NCBI GenBank assembly: GCA_900468805.1
Contig: UEIF01000013.1
Span: forward strand, 1 to 60,275
Reading direction: 5' to 3'
DNA from: Hyphomicrobiales bacterium
Lineage (GTDB): Bacteria > Pseudomonadota > Alphaproteobacteria > Rhizobiales > Rhizobiaceae
DNA: 60,275 nucleotides
Shown: in pieces, positions 1-8,208 of the stretch
Layout of the letters: the number at the start of each line of letters is the position of its first letter
How positions within the stretch are numbered: the stretch's first letter is position 1
Notes under the pieces: model-generated
What the model was told of the DNA's origin: nothing
Databases searched by the model: none
Seen by the model: the letters and a program-made list of their open reading frames with translations, nothing else
Translations under genes and position numbers: made by a program

Positions 1-2
1 GG

Positions 3-21
3 GTTTGGGGCGGGGTCTTTA
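3..21. repeat. Short intergenic repeat shared with 56198-56216
   Basis: The first bases of the window (G/T-rich run ending in GGGGTCTTTA) match 19 nt at 56198-56216 exactly. At the second site this run follows a GC-rich hairpin. The window therefore seems to begin inside one copy of a dispersed rhizobial intergenic element. Positions 22-120 hold no gene that I can support. Confidence 0.45.
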
Positions 22-120
22 CGAAAAGCCCATACCTGACTGATCCCCCATGTCACCCCCTCAACCTTTCATCCGCACGCTCCCACCATCGAAGCCAAAC
101 CGGCCGGATGGAGGGCAGTC

Positions 121-417
121 ATGACCACCGCACCCATCCGCTCCGGCCCACATCGCCACCATGATCGGATGACCCCCATGTGCATGTTCTCCTCGCCGCC
201 GAAAGCCGAGCCGCCGCAGGCGCCACCCGAATACGCCCAGCAGAAGACGCCTGACTACGCCGCCGCCCAGTCCACGGCCGCGCGCCGTGCCTCCGACAAG
301 GTGAAGGGCGCGCCGTCCACCATCCTCACCTCTCCGTCAGGCGCGCCGCCGCTTGCCGATACGCAGTCGCCGGCGCTCTCGGGCAATAGCGCCAGGAAGA
401 CGTTGCTCGGACAGTAA
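121..417 (+). CDS. Small phage protein upstream of portal
   Basis: This 98-residue, Pro/Ala-rich, probably disordered protein sits directly before the portal gene. A GGAGGG motif six bases before the ATG at 121 supports this start. An internal ATG at 178 begins MCMFSSPPKAEPP, which resembles the 'MC(L/F)F' start of small proteins found between terminase and portal in BPP-1-like and other podoviral prophages, so the true start could be 178. No catalytic motif is visible. Position and composition suggest a head-assembly accessory, but the function is unknown. Confidence 0.6.
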   Translation: MTTAPIRSGPHRHHDRMTPMCMFSSPPKAEPPQAPPEYAQQKTPDYAAAQSTAARRASDKVKGAPSTILTSPSGAPPLADTQSPALSGNSARKTLLGQ

Positions 418-435
418 GGGCCCAGACACAAGGCA

Positions 436-2133
436 TTGGACATCAGCATGGAAAACCTCCGTCGCGACAACGAGACACAGATTGCCTATCACCGCCGGCG
501 GCTCGCCGAGCTGAAGGAGGTTCGCCAGCCCTGGGAGGCGGAATGGCGGGCGCTCGCCGAGCATATCGAGCCGACGCGGCTCAGGCTTTTTTCCGATCGG
601 GAAGGCCCGCGCTCGCGCGACAAGATCATCGACAGCACCGGCAGCCATGCCTATGAGACGCTGAAATCAGGCATGCATTCGGGGCTGACCTCGCCGGCGC
701 GGCCCTGGTTCCGGCTGACCACCTTCGATCCCGATCTGAAGAAGCAGGATTCCGTCAAGGTCTATCTCGCCGCCGTGCAGGACAAGATGCGCGAGGTCTT
801 TGCGGCCTCCAATCTCTACCGCGCCTTCCACATCGGCTATGGCGATCTTGGCCAGTTCGGACAGTCCGTCGCGATCCTCGTCGAGGATGAGGAGACGGTC
901 ATCCGCGTGCAGCAGCTGGTGCACGGTCGCTTCTGGATATCAAGGGATCACAAGGGCAAGGCGACGACCCTTTACCGGGTGTTCCGCTGGTCCGTGCAGC
1001 GCATCATCGAGCGCTTCGGTTACGACAATTTGCCGGAACGGCTGCGCAGCCTCTATGACAGCTCGAAATATGGCGAATGTTTCGATGTCTATCACGCGAT
1101 CGAACCCCGCTACGACCGCGACCCCAAACTGATCGACAAGCGCAACAAGGCCTTCCTCTCCAATTACTGGATCGACGAAACAGGCGGCGACCTGCTCGAA
1201 GAAAGCGGCTTCGACAGCAATCCGATCATCGCACCCGCCTGGGAGCTTTCCGAAGACGATCACTACGCGCTCTCGCCCGGCCAGAAGGCGCTCGGCGATA
1301 TCCGGATGCTGCAGCTGGAACAGACGCGGAAGCTCGAAGGCATCGACAAGAAGGTGCGCCCGCCGATGAACGCGCCGACCTCTATGCAGAACAGCCCGGC
1401 CTCGCTGCTGCCGGGTGCGGTGAATTACGTGGATGATCCGACCGGCAAGGGTTTCAGGCCTGCGATGGAGGTGAACCTCAGCCTCGCGGAACTGCGCGAA
1501 GATATTCAGGAAGTGCAGAACCGCATCGAGAAGACCTTCTTTGCCGATCTCTTCTTCGCCATCACCAATATGGAAGGCGTGCAGCCGCGCAACCAGTTCG
1601 AGCTGACGCAGCGCAAGGAAGAGCAGCTGCTGCAGCTCGGCCCCGTGCTGGAAAACGTCTTCGGCGATCAGCTGGGGCCGACCATCGACCGCACCTTCGA
1701 TATTCTGGCGGCCCGCGACGAACTGCCCCCGCCCCCGCCGGAACTGCAGGGCACCGAGCTGAAGGTGGAGTACATCTCCACCCTCGCCCAGGCACAGCAG
1801 GCCGTAGCGACAGGCGCCATCGAACGCGGCGTCGCCTTCATGGGCCAGGTCTCCGCCGTCAAGCCGGAAGCGCTCGACAAGCTCGATGTCGATGAGGCGA
1901 TCGATCTCTATTTCGATGCGATCGGCGCCCCGCCCTCGATGATCCTCGCCGATGACAAGGTCGAGGATATCAGGGCCCAGCGAGCCCAGCAGATGCAGGC
2001 GGCGCAGACCGCGCAGATGGCCTCGCAGGTAGCACCTGCCCTCAATCAGGGCGCCCAGGCCGCACAGGTGCTGGCGGACGCCAATGACAACCCGAATGGC
2101 GCGGCACTTCTGCGCCAGCTGGGGCTCGCCTGA
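436..2133 (+). CDS. Phage portal (head-tail connector) protein
   Basis: This 565-residue protein resembles the T7 gp8/BPP-1-type head-to-tail connector family, whose members form the dodecameric portal ring through which DNA is packaged. The N-terminal part is characteristic: a stretch ending EWRALAEHIEPTR, then DSTGSHAYETLKSGMHSGL and SPARPWFRL within the first 100 residues. The length is typical for podoviral connectors. The C-terminal end is Ala/Gln-rich. The start used is a TTG at 436; an in-frame ATG at 448 is the alternative, and neither has a strong ribosome site. The stop overlaps the next start (TGATG), so translation is probably coupled. Confidence 0.88.
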   Translation: MDISMENLRRDNETQIAYHRRRLAELKEVRQPWEAEWRALAEHIEPTRLRLFSDREGPRSRDKIIDSTGSHAYETLKSGMHSGLTSPARPWFRLTTFDPDLKKQDSVKVYLAAVQDKMREVFAASNLYRAFHIGYGDLGQFGQSVAILVEDEETVIRVQQLVHGRFWISRDHKGKATTLYRVFRWSVQRIIERFGYDNLPERLRSLYDSSKYGECFDVYHAIEPRYDRDPKLIDKRNKAFLSNYWIDETGGDLLEESGFDSNPIIAPAWELSEDDHYALSPGQKALGDIRMLQLEQTRKLEGIDKKVRPPMNAPTSMQNSPASLLPGAVNYVDDPTGKGFRPAMEVNLSLAELREDIQEVQNRIEKTFFADLFFAITNMEGVQPRNQFELTQRKEEQLLQLGPVLENVFGDQLGPTIDRTFDILAARDELPPPPPELQGTELKVEYISTLAQAQQAVATGAIERGVAFMGQVSAVKPEALDKLDVDEAIDLYFDAIGAPPSMILADDKVEDIRAQRAQQMQAAQTAQMASQVAPALNQGAQAAQVLADANDNPNGAALLRQLGLA

Positions 2134-2486
2134 TGGACCATTTTAAGGATCAACCATTTGTCCCCCACACCATCGGGCGAGACGAAATCACGACGGCGTT
2201 TCGCGAGGTCTTCGCGACCGCATCCGGCAAGCGCGTGCTGTTCTGGATGCTGGAACAATGCGCCGTCTACCAGGAGGCCTATGCGGGAGAGCTTGGCAAC
2301 GCGACGCATTACACGCTCGGACGGCAGGGTGTGGGCCGGCGGCTGATCGCCGAGCTCGACCGCATCGACCCGACGCTCTATCCGCGCCTGCTGCTCGCCA
2401 TCGCGGATCTCAAGGCAAACGACAAGGCAGCGGCGGTTAGCCGCGCGAAAAGCGAGGAAGGGCAAGACCATGACATCGATGCTTAG
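2133..2486 (+). CDS. Bbp19-like phage protein
   Basis: This 117-residue protein starts inside the portal stop codon. It contains the pattern GKRVLFWMLEQCAVY and a following GRQGVGRRLIAEL at about residues 32-80. These resemble the small Bbp19-type protein found between portal and scaffold in BPP-1-like podoviruses: a phage protein of unknown role with a 'vl..ml...gvy....G.r.vg..l' pattern. It overlaps the downstream scaffold gene by 17 bases, so portal, Bbp19-like and scaffold proteins are likely translated as a coupled series. No enzymatic motif is seen. Confidence 0.7.
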   Translation: MDHFKDQPFVPHTIGRDEITTAFREVFATASGKRVLFWMLEQCAVYQEAYAGELGNATHYTLGRQGVGRRLIAELDRIDPTLYPRLLLAIADLKANDKAAAVSRAKSEEGQDHDIDA

Positions 2487-3174
2487 CAGGAGCCCGTTTC
2501 CGGCCATCCTGCGCAATGCCGAAGGCAGCGGCTCCGGTGGCGGCGAGACGCCCGCGCCCGAAAACATTCTCTTCCCCAACGAGGAGACGTCACCGGAAAG
2601 TGACCTCGGCGCTGGCGATCAGGATCATGCCTCTGCCGAAAATCATGAGGCCGCCAAGCCCGAGGGAAACGCCGATAGCGACCCTGATGACCGCGTGCCC
2701 GACGATGGCCGCTATTCGCTCACCATGCCCGAAGGCATCGAGGTGGATCAGGAGCTGGTCGAGGCGCTCGGCCCTGACTTCCACGAGATGGGCCTGACCA
2801 ACCGGCAGGCGCAGCAACTTGCCGACCGCTTCATCGAGATCCAGGGCCGGCGCGGCAAGGCGGCGGGCGAAGCCTGGGCCGGCCGCGTTCAGGGCTGGGC
2901 GGACGAAGCCCGCAAGGACCGTGACATCGGCGGGGCGAAATGGGGCGGCACCGTGGGCTCGGCCCAGCGCGCGCTCTCGCGCTTGGGCACGCCGGCGCTG
3001 CGCGAGTACCTGAATACCAGCGGCGGCGGCAACCACCCCGAATTGATCAGAATTTTCGCAAAGGTCGGATCGATGATCCAGGAGGACAACCCACCGAATG
3101 GCGGCGCGGGCGGACACGGCAGGAAAGCCGAAACCGCGCACCTGATGTTTCCCAAAGACGCACCGAAGGGCTGA
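2470..3174 (+). CDS. Putative capsid scaffold/assembly protein
   Basis: The product has 234 residues. Residues 1-80 are acidic and low-complexity (Gly, Glu, Asp, Pro), followed by a helical, charged segment (about 90-190, with LTNRQAQQLADRFIEIQGRR) and a short basic tail. This layout, the position immediately upstream of the major capsid gene, and GAGGAAGGG eight bases before the ATG fit a phage scaffolding protein that directs capsid shell assembly and is lost from the mature head. No protease motif is evident. The assignment rests on gene order and composition, as sequence conservation in this class is low. Confidence 0.68.
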   Translation: MTSMLSRSPFPAILRNAEGSGSGGGETPAPENILFPNEETSPESDLGAGDQDHASAENHEAAKPEGNADSDPDDRVPDDGRYSLTMPEGIEVDQELVEALGPDFHEMGLTNRQAQQLADRFIEIQGRRGKAAGEAWAGRVQGWADEARKDRDIGGAKWGGTVGSAQRALSRLGTPALREYLNTSGGGNHPELIRIFAKVGSMIQEDNPPNGGAGGHGRKAETAHLMFPKDAPKG

Positions 3175-3180
3175 TAAGAC

Positions 3181-4215
3181 ATGGCTACCATTGGCAGCTA
3201 CTACCCCAATCTCGTTGACGCATTCAAAGGCTCTGCCGAAGGCGCCGTCATCGAGCTTCTCTCGCAGCAGAACCCGATCCTCGACGACGCGATGGCCGTC
3301 GAGTGCAACATGGATGCCGTGCACCGCCATATGGTGCGCACCGGCCTGCCCTCCGTTTCCTGGGGCCGGCTCTATCAGGGCATCAAGCAATCCAAGGCCA
3401 CCATGCAGCAGGTGGATGATACGACGGGCTTCGTGCATGCCCGCTCGGAAATTGACATGCGCCTGCTCGATCTGGCGCCCGACAAGGCCAAGGCCCGTCT
3501 CGTCGATACCATGCCTTTCATCGAGTCGCTGAGCCAGGAAATGGCCTCCGGCCTCTTCTACCACGACACGGCAACGGCCCCGGAGAAGTTCAAGGGACTG
3601 TCCGCCCGCTACTCCGCCTATAACCCCAACCTGCCGAACCCGGCGCAGCCGAATATCGCCAGCCAGGTGGTCCACGGCGGCGGCACGGGTGCGGACAATA
3701 CCTCGATCTGGTTCGTCACCTGGGGCGACCATGCCACCCACCTTCTCTACCCGAAGGGCACAAAGGCGGGCGTGAAGATCGACGACAAGGGCGAGCAGCG
3801 CGTGCTCGACGCCAATGGCGACCCCTACTATGCCAAGGAAACGCTCTACACCTGGCATCTGGGCGCTGCCGTGAAGGACTGGCGCTACAACGCCCGCGTC
3901 GCCAATATCGATGTCTCCGACATGATGGCAGGAACCGTCGATCTCTGGTCGCTCTTGCGCAAGGGCTACTACCGCCTGCAGTCGCGCCGGCTGAACGCCA
4001 AGGCGAGCCGCATCGCCATCTACATGAACAAGGATGTGCTCGAAGTGCTCGACGTCCAGTCCACCGACCGGGCGCTGACCTCCGACCGGCAGAACACGGT
4101 GCACCTGACCACCCAGTTCGTCGAGGGCCAGGAGGTGAAGTTCTATCGCGGCATCCCGATCCGCGAAACGGACGCCATCCTCAACACCGAAGCGGCCGTT
4201 CCGGCACTCGTCTGA
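3181..4215 (+). CDS. Major capsid protein (podoviral type)
   Basis: The 344-residue product starts MATIGSYYPNLVDAFKG and matches the N-terminal pattern of BPP-1/GP7-type major capsid proteins, which form the icosahedral HK97-fold shell. Other family-like segments are GLPSVSWGRLYQGI near residue 58, an RSEIDMRLLDLA segment near residue 90, and the C-terminal FYRGIPIRETDAILNTEA. It follows the scaffold gene by six bases and is followed by a GC-rich hairpin, a common arrangement for the highest-expressed phage structural gene. The length is normal for the family and no disruption is seen. Confidence 0.85.
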   Translation: MATIGSYYPNLVDAFKGSAEGAVIELLSQQNPILDDAMAVECNMDAVHRHMVRTGLPSVSWGRLYQGIKQSKATMQQVDDTTGFVHARSEIDMRLLDLAPDKAKARLVDTMPFIESLSQEMASGLFYHDTATAPEKFKGLSARYSAYNPNLPNPAQPNIASQVVHGGGTGADNTSIWFVTWGDHATHLLYPKGTKAGVKIDDKGEQRVLDANGDPYYAKETLYTWHLGAAVKDWRYNARVANIDVSDMMAGTVDLWSLLRKGYYRLQSRRLNAKASRIAIYMNKDVLEVLDVQSTDRALTSDRQNTVHLTTQFVEGQEVKFYRGIPIRETDAILNTEAAVPALV

Positions 4216-4230
4216 TCGTCTCTATCAAGC

Positions 4231-4251
4231 CCCGCCGTGATGAGCGGCGGG
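4231..4251 (+). terminator. GC-rich hairpin after major capsid gene
   Basis: A perfect 7-bp stem (CCCGCCG / CGGCGGG) with a 7-base loop lies between the capsid and cement-protein genes. It has no T-run, so it is more likely an attenuating or mRNA 3'-end-stabilising element than a strong terminator. That would favour capsid over downstream expression. Confidence 0.5.
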
Positions 4252-4277
4252 CACTCCCCTCAACGAAAGGCATCACA

Positions 4278-4688
4278 ATGATTTTCGACCGGCAGACGCT
4301 GCTTTCGGACGCGCAGGTTATCACCGCGACCGGCCCCAGCACCAATGTCATCAATCTCGGCCCGATCAAGCAGGGGCTGACCCGCGATATCGGCAAGGGC
4401 GAACCGATCCCCTTCCTCATGCAGGTGGTGGAAAGCTTCAACAATCTGACCTCGCTCGCCGTCACCATCCAGACGGACGACAACGAGGCCTTCGCCACGC
4501 CGAAGGCCGTGATCACGACGACGCTTGTCCTCGCCGATCTCAAGGCCGGCAAGATCATCCCACCGAGCCACATCCCGCGCGGCACGGACGAGCTCTACCT
4601 GCGCCTGCTCTACACCGTGACCGGCACGGCCCCGACCACGGGCAAGATCACTGCCGGCTTCACCGCGGGCGTTCCCTCGCATGGTTGA
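4278..4688 (+). CDS. Bbp16-like capsid cement/decoration protein
   Basis: This 136-residue protein begins MIFDRQTLLSDAQVITATG, followed by STNVINLG. This is the conserved start of the Bbp16 family, the jellyroll cement protein that caps capsomers in Bordetella phage BPP-1. The remainder is beta-rich, with alternating Thr/Val. It follows the major capsid gene as in BPP-1-like genomes, separated only by the hairpin at 4231-4251. It overlaps the next small gene by eight bases. The role as a shell-stabilising decoration protein is inferred from the family. Confidence 0.8.
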   Translation: MIFDRQTLLSDAQVITATGPSTNVINLGPIKQGLTRDIGKGEPIPFLMQVVESFNNLTSLAVTIQTDDNEAFATPKAVITTTLVLADLKAGKIIPPSHIPRGTDELYLRLLYTVTGTAPTTGKITAGFTAGVPSHG

Positions 4689-4995
4689 TGTCATAGCCAA
4701 CGTTTCAGGCTATTTCGGCGGCGCCAGACGCGACCCCGGCGAGCGCTTCAGCTTGCCGGAGGCGCTCTGGAAGGACGAAAAGCGCCGTCCGAAATGGGTG
4801 CGGCTTGCCCGATCCGGCGACAAATCCACCGGCAAGGCTGAAGCCGAACCGGCGGAGAGAAAGCCGGCCGCAAAGGCAGCCAAGCTTCCCATGTCCCCCG
4901 AGCCTGAAGGCAACGGCGTGCAGGAAGCGCTCGGCGGCCCCGCCCCGGACTGGACGCCACCGGAAATCCACAACTCCTCCCAGCCTGGCGACTGA
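4681..4995 (+). CDS. Hypothetical phage protein after cement gene
   Basis: The product has 104 residues. The N-terminal third (MVDVIANVSGYFGGARRDPG) looks folded and includes a Trp-containing segment (ALWKDEKRRPKWVRL); the rest is Ala/Glu/Pro-rich and probably disordered. The start overlaps the end of the Bbp16-like gene, so it belongs to the same translational unit. It is the last gene of the recognisable head module; 25 bases after its stop a RIME-like repeat begins, and no tail gene follows. The function is not recognised. Confidence 0.6.
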   Translation: MVDVIANVSGYFGGARRDPGERFSLPEALWKDEKRRPKWVRLARSGDKSTGKAEAEPAERKPAAKAAKLPMSPEPEGNGVQEALGGPAPDWTPPEIHNSSQPGD

Positions 4996-5020
4996 CGCAA
5001 GCTGATTGACAGGCCACCTC

Positions 5021-5123
5021 TAGAGCGCCGTGCGTCCATTCGGACGCACAAAGGACGCTCTAGCTTTTTGAATCTGCGCATCAGGCTTTCCGAAAATCGA
5101 TTCCGATTTTCGGGCCGATGCTG
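5021..5123. repeat. RIME-like palindromic intergenic repeat, copy 1
   Basis: The element starts TAGAGCG and has two palindromes: an outer imperfect one at 5021-5062 (GTGCGTCC-ATTC-GGACGCAC core inside TAGAGCG...CGCTCTA) and a perfect 10-bp stem at 5090-5113 (CCGAAAATCG-ATTC-CGATTTTCGG). A near-identical copy lies at 8106-8208. The two-palindrome layout fits the Rhizobium intergenic mosaic element (RIME) family; the name is inferred from memory of that structure. Confidence 0.8.
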
Positions 5124-5171
5124 TAGCGGCTTCGGCCGCTCTTTTTTCATGCGAGCGAGAAAGACGCGCCG

Positions 5172-7097
5172 ATGGCGAAACTCTATAATATGCAGCGCGT
5201 CCAGGGCGTGGTGATCGTGCCCGACGGCACGCACATGTTCAACAACCGCCCTGTCATCGGCATCCGCGATGTCGGCGACACCACGCTGTTCGTCGACAAC
5301 AAGCCAGTCCCGGGTGTCGAGATCGTCACCAATGGCGCGACCGTCTATAACGACCTGCCCGTGCTCGGCGCAGTCAGGGTATCGGATGGGCGCAGCCTTT
5401 ACGGCAATGCGCCTGTTATTTCGGTCAAGGGCGGTGGGGCACCGGGTTCCCTGTCGGATGTTTTCCTGACCGGGACGCCGATGAATACGCTGGAGATCAC
5501 CATCCAGCCCGCCACCTATAATGTCGTCCCCGCAAGCATCAGCCGGCAGATGCAGGTTTCCGACGACGGATCGACCGGATGGGTGGATACCGGCAGTCCG
5601 TTCAGTGGAACAAAATTCACCTTGGGAACGCTGACGGGGAAATACCTGCGCGTGATCGAGACCGCGATGGCCGAGAGCACGCCGATTGCGACAACCAGCG
5701 CAGCCATGGGGCCGGTCGTGGCCTTTGTCGCGCTGCCAGGCATCCCGCTCGCAGCCGGCGCCCTGCTGGGCGCCACGGGTGATAGCTACATCGCCTACAA
5801 CAACATCGATTTCAGCGCCAACATCCCCGATACCGCAGCCGGCCGCGCCGGCTTCAACATCGGTATCGGCCTGATCGAGTGGGTCAAACGTCTCGACCCC
5901 CGCTTCCGGGCCGATCAGTGGTTTGATCCGACATCACCGCTGGGGCTGAACACCTCGGGCTTCAACAACGCGAAATCGGCCGACCATCTTGCCTTTTCAG
6001 GCGCCGGCTTTCTGGGCGGGATCGTCCCCCGTCTCGACGCCTTCCTGCTTGGCGATTTCAAGGCCATGATCTTCGAAGGCGGCTCGAATGCCATATCATC
6101 GGGCGATGACGGCCAGTCCTCGCTTCAGTATCTGATCACCAAGTTCGACGAGGGTCTGGCGAAGATCCGCAAGGCCGGCAAACTCGCCATTGTCGTAAAG
6201 GTGCCATATCGCGGGGATTGGCCTGTAGGCGACGACCGCCATGCCAGGCGTATCGCGTTCAACGCATGGATCGCCACCCAATCCACCCGCGATGGTATCG
6301 TGGCTATCGTCGATCTCGACACGGTGCTCGCGCCTGGCGGCGTCCCCGATACGACCATGTATTTAGACGACAAGATACACCAGAGCCCGAAGGGCGCCCG
6401 CGCCATCGGCGAGGATATCCTCCTTCCGGTCATTCGAAGCCTCTTCTCTGCCGGAACCTTCATCGACCTCAACCCGGCCAATAATAACCTTGCTCCGACC
6501 GGCATATCGCAGCTCAATGGCGGCACTGCCGGAACATGGGCCAATACCAGCGCGAACCGGACCGGCACCGGACAGGTCGCAACCGGGGTTGCGATCAGCG
6601 TCCTGCGCAATGTCTCGGCCGTCGCTTCGCTCGTGGACATCGGTGGAGGCTATAAGGCCCAGCGCATCGACTACACCCCGCTTCAGGTCGATATCGGGGC
6701 CTACTTCGAGCTTCTCGCGCAGTCCATTTCCGTGCCGTTCACCCTCGATCAGACGAAATGGTATCGCGCAATGTGCGAGCTTCAGGCGTTCGACGGCACG
6801 CCGGCTTTCATCGAATTGCGATCCATAACCCGCCAGGGCACGACAAACCGCTCAAGCGGCTTCAGTGGCTATCGGCTCTCTTCAGACACTTTCGTTCTCG
6901 GCACCGGCCGCCCCGGAACGTACAAGCTCATCTCCGAACCGTTCCGATGGGATGCGGCCTGGGGAACCGCCGACCGTGTCGGTATCGAGATCCGCATTAC
7001 CGGCGACCGCACCGCACCGCCATCGGCCATTCAGTTTTCGAAGATCAAGGTCATGGAAGACGTCGATCCTGTTGCGCTGTGGGGATTCGGCGCATAG
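5172..7097 (+). CDS. SGNH/GDSL-hydrolase-like protein, possible phage tail or surface esterase
   Basis: This 641-residue protein has three parts. Residues 1-90 hold about three degenerate repeats of a 'V.GV.IV.DG...(F/Y)N..PV.G' unit. Residues 200-425 carry an SGNH-hydrolase signature: block I GDSYIAYNN, block III-like EGGSNAI, and block V DDKIHQSPKG with the catalytic Asp-x-x-His. The C-terminal 210 residues are beta-rich and could be a carbohydrate-binding or adhesin domain. SGNH enzymes deacylate sugars and lipids. Placement after a capsid module suggests a tail-fibre or exopolysaccharide esterase, but a host polysaccharide-modifying enzyme is possible. No signal peptide is visible. ATG 5172 has only a weak ribosome site. 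Confidence 0.7.
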   Translation: MAKLYNMQRVQGVVIVPDGTHMFNNRPVIGIRDVGDTTLFVDNKPVPGVEIVTNGATVYNDLPVLGAVRVSDGRSLYGNAPVISVKGGGAPGSLSDVFLTGTPMNTLEITIQPATYNVVPASISRQMQVSDDGSTGWVDTGSPFSGTKFTLGTLTGKYLRVIETAMAESTPIATTSAAMGPVVAFVALPGIPLAAGALLGATGDSYIAYNNIDFSANIPDTAAGRAGFNIGIGLIEWVKRLDPRFRADQWFDPTSPLGLNTSGFNNAKSADHLAFSGAGFLGGIVPRLDAFLLGDFKAMIFEGGSNAISSGDDGQSSLQYLITKFDEGLAKIRKAGKLAIVVKVPYRGDWPVGDDRHARRIAFNAWIATQSTRDGIVAIVDLDTVLAPGGVPDTTMYLDDKIHQSPKGARAIGEDILLPVIRSLFSAGTFIDLNPANNNLAPTGISQLNGGTAGTWANTSANRTGTGQVATGVAISVLRNVSAVASLVDIGGGYKAQRIDYTPLQVDIGAYFELLAQSISVPFTLDQTKWYRAMCELQAFDGTPAFIELRSITRQGTTNRSSGFSGYRLSSDTFVLGTGRPGTYKLISEPFRWDAAWGTADRVGIEIRITGDRTAPPSAIQFSKIKVMEDVDPVALWGFGA

Positions 7098-7406
7098 CAC
7101 CACCTCTTCGTCTCTTGAACGGAAAAAGGCCTCGCTGACGCGCGAGGCCCCCCAATCCGGGCAGAATACTCATAGGCAATACCAGTATTGTTTGAAGTTG
7201 CGGTAGATCGCAACCTGCTAATTTTTACGTGTATGAAATGAGGATAAAAGCCGCCGCTGACGCGCCGCTATTCGCTGGCCGATCCAGACGGATCGTGCGA
7301 GCTCGCGCGCGCAAACCGCGCAAAACCGATTGACCAGCAGCCTGCGGGTGCTACCGTGGCGTCCATCGGGTCGCTGGAGTGCATGAACGGATCGCTGGAG
7401 GATGTG
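7098..7406. other. Intergenic spacer
   Basis: About 310 bases between the SGNH gene and the methyltransferase. It contains the hairpin at 7128-7149 and then AT-richer sequence with no supported gene. The short open frames that run through it have no ribosome site or recognisable protein pattern. Confidence 0.5.
7128..7149 (-). terminator. Terminator-like hairpin
   Basis: An 8-bp perfect stem (GGCCTCGC / GCGAGGCC) with a 6-base loop starts 30 bases after the stop at 7097. The A-run (AAAAA) lies on its left, so the U-tract belongs to the minus strand, while the neighbouring gene is on the plus strand. It may still end or protect the plus transcript. Confidence 0.4.
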
Positions 7407-8108
7407 ATGAACTCTTCGAGAATCTGGCTTGGACGACACAACGAGGAATTCGCCAGGAGCTTGCCCGCAGGGTCGATCGTGCTTGATGCTGGAGCGGGAA
7501 GCCAGCCCTACAGGCACCTTTTCGGCCATTGCATCTACGAGGCCGCCGACTTCGAAATGGTCGACAAGGAATATGCGAAGTCCACCTATGTGTGCGACCT
7601 TTCAAATATTCCCGTAGCCGAAGCCAGATTCGATGCCATCGTGCTGAACCAGGTCCTGGAGCATCTGTCGGACCCGGTTGCCGTGCTTGAGGAGATGCAC
7701 CGCGTCCTCAAGAATGGTGGGACGATGATCTGCTCTGCACCGCTTTTCTACGAGGAGCATGAGCAGCCTTACGACTTCTTCAGATACACGCAATTTGCGT
7801 GGCGCCATCTCCTCGCGAATGCGGGCTTTGAAATCATCAGCCTGGATTGGATGGAGGGATATCTGGGGACCGTCGCCTATCAGATGGAAACGGCTTCGAA
7901 GCATCTGCCGCGTGGCGCAAAGAACATCGCTCCGGGCGCGCTGGGGGTTGCAGCCGTTCCGCTGCTGGCATCCGTGCGTATGGCATGCAGGCATCTGGCC
8001 CGGGTATTCTATCGTCTCGATGCGCGGCAGAAATATACCCAGTCTGGTTTTCCGAAGAACTACATTGTCGTGGCAAAAAAGGCGTTTGTCGCCAAGCAAG
8101 CCGCTTAG
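7407..8108 (+). CDS. Class I SAM-dependent methyltransferase
   Basis: This 233-residue protein fits a Methyltransf_11/UbiE-like Rossmann methyltransferase. Motif I is VLDAGAGSQPYRHLF (around residue 24), motif II/III includes DLSNIPVAEARFDAIVLNQ, and VLEHLSDPVAVLEEMHRVLK matches the post-motif region typical of such enzymes in polysaccharide or lipid clusters. ATG 7407 is chosen because GGAGG lies five bases upstream; an earlier in-frame ATG at 7356 lacks this. The substrate is unknown. Its TAG stop lies within the first bases of RIME copy 2, so the repeat sets the C-terminus. It could act on the same glycan as the neighbouring SGNH proteins. Confidence 0.82.
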   Translation: MNSSRIWLGRHNEEFARSLPAGSIVLDAGAGSQPYRHLFGHCIYEAADFEMVDKEYAKSTYVCDLSNIPVAEARFDAIVLNQVLEHLSDPVAVLEEMHRVLKNGGTMICSAPLFYEEHEQPYDFFRYTQFAWRHLLANAGFEIISLDWMEGYLGTVAYQMETASKHLPRGAKNIAPGALGVAAVPLLASVRMACRHLARVFYRLDARQKYTQSGFPKNYIVVAKKAFVAKQAA

Positions 8109-8208
8109 AGCGCCGTACGTCCATTCGGACGCACCAGCGACGCTCTAACGCCTTGAATCTGTGCATCAGGCTTTCCGAAAATCGATTCCGATTTTCGGGC
8201 CGATGCTG
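8106..8208. repeat. RIME-like palindromic intergenic repeat, copy 2
   Basis: This is a direct-orientation near-copy of 5021-5123, with the same TAGAGCG start, the GTACGTCC-ATTC-GGACGCAC core and the identical CCGAAAATCG-ATTC-CGATTTTCGG stem. Its first three bases form the stop codon of the methyltransferase gene. Copies 1 and 2 flank a 3-kb segment holding the first SGNH gene and the methyltransferase. Confidence 0.8.

Noticed and set aside
2590..4104. Long minus-strand open frame antisense to the scaffold and capsid genes
   Set aside because: The His/Arg/Gly/Val-rich composition, lack of ribosome site and full overlap with better-supported phage genes mark it as a mirror of GC-rich codons.
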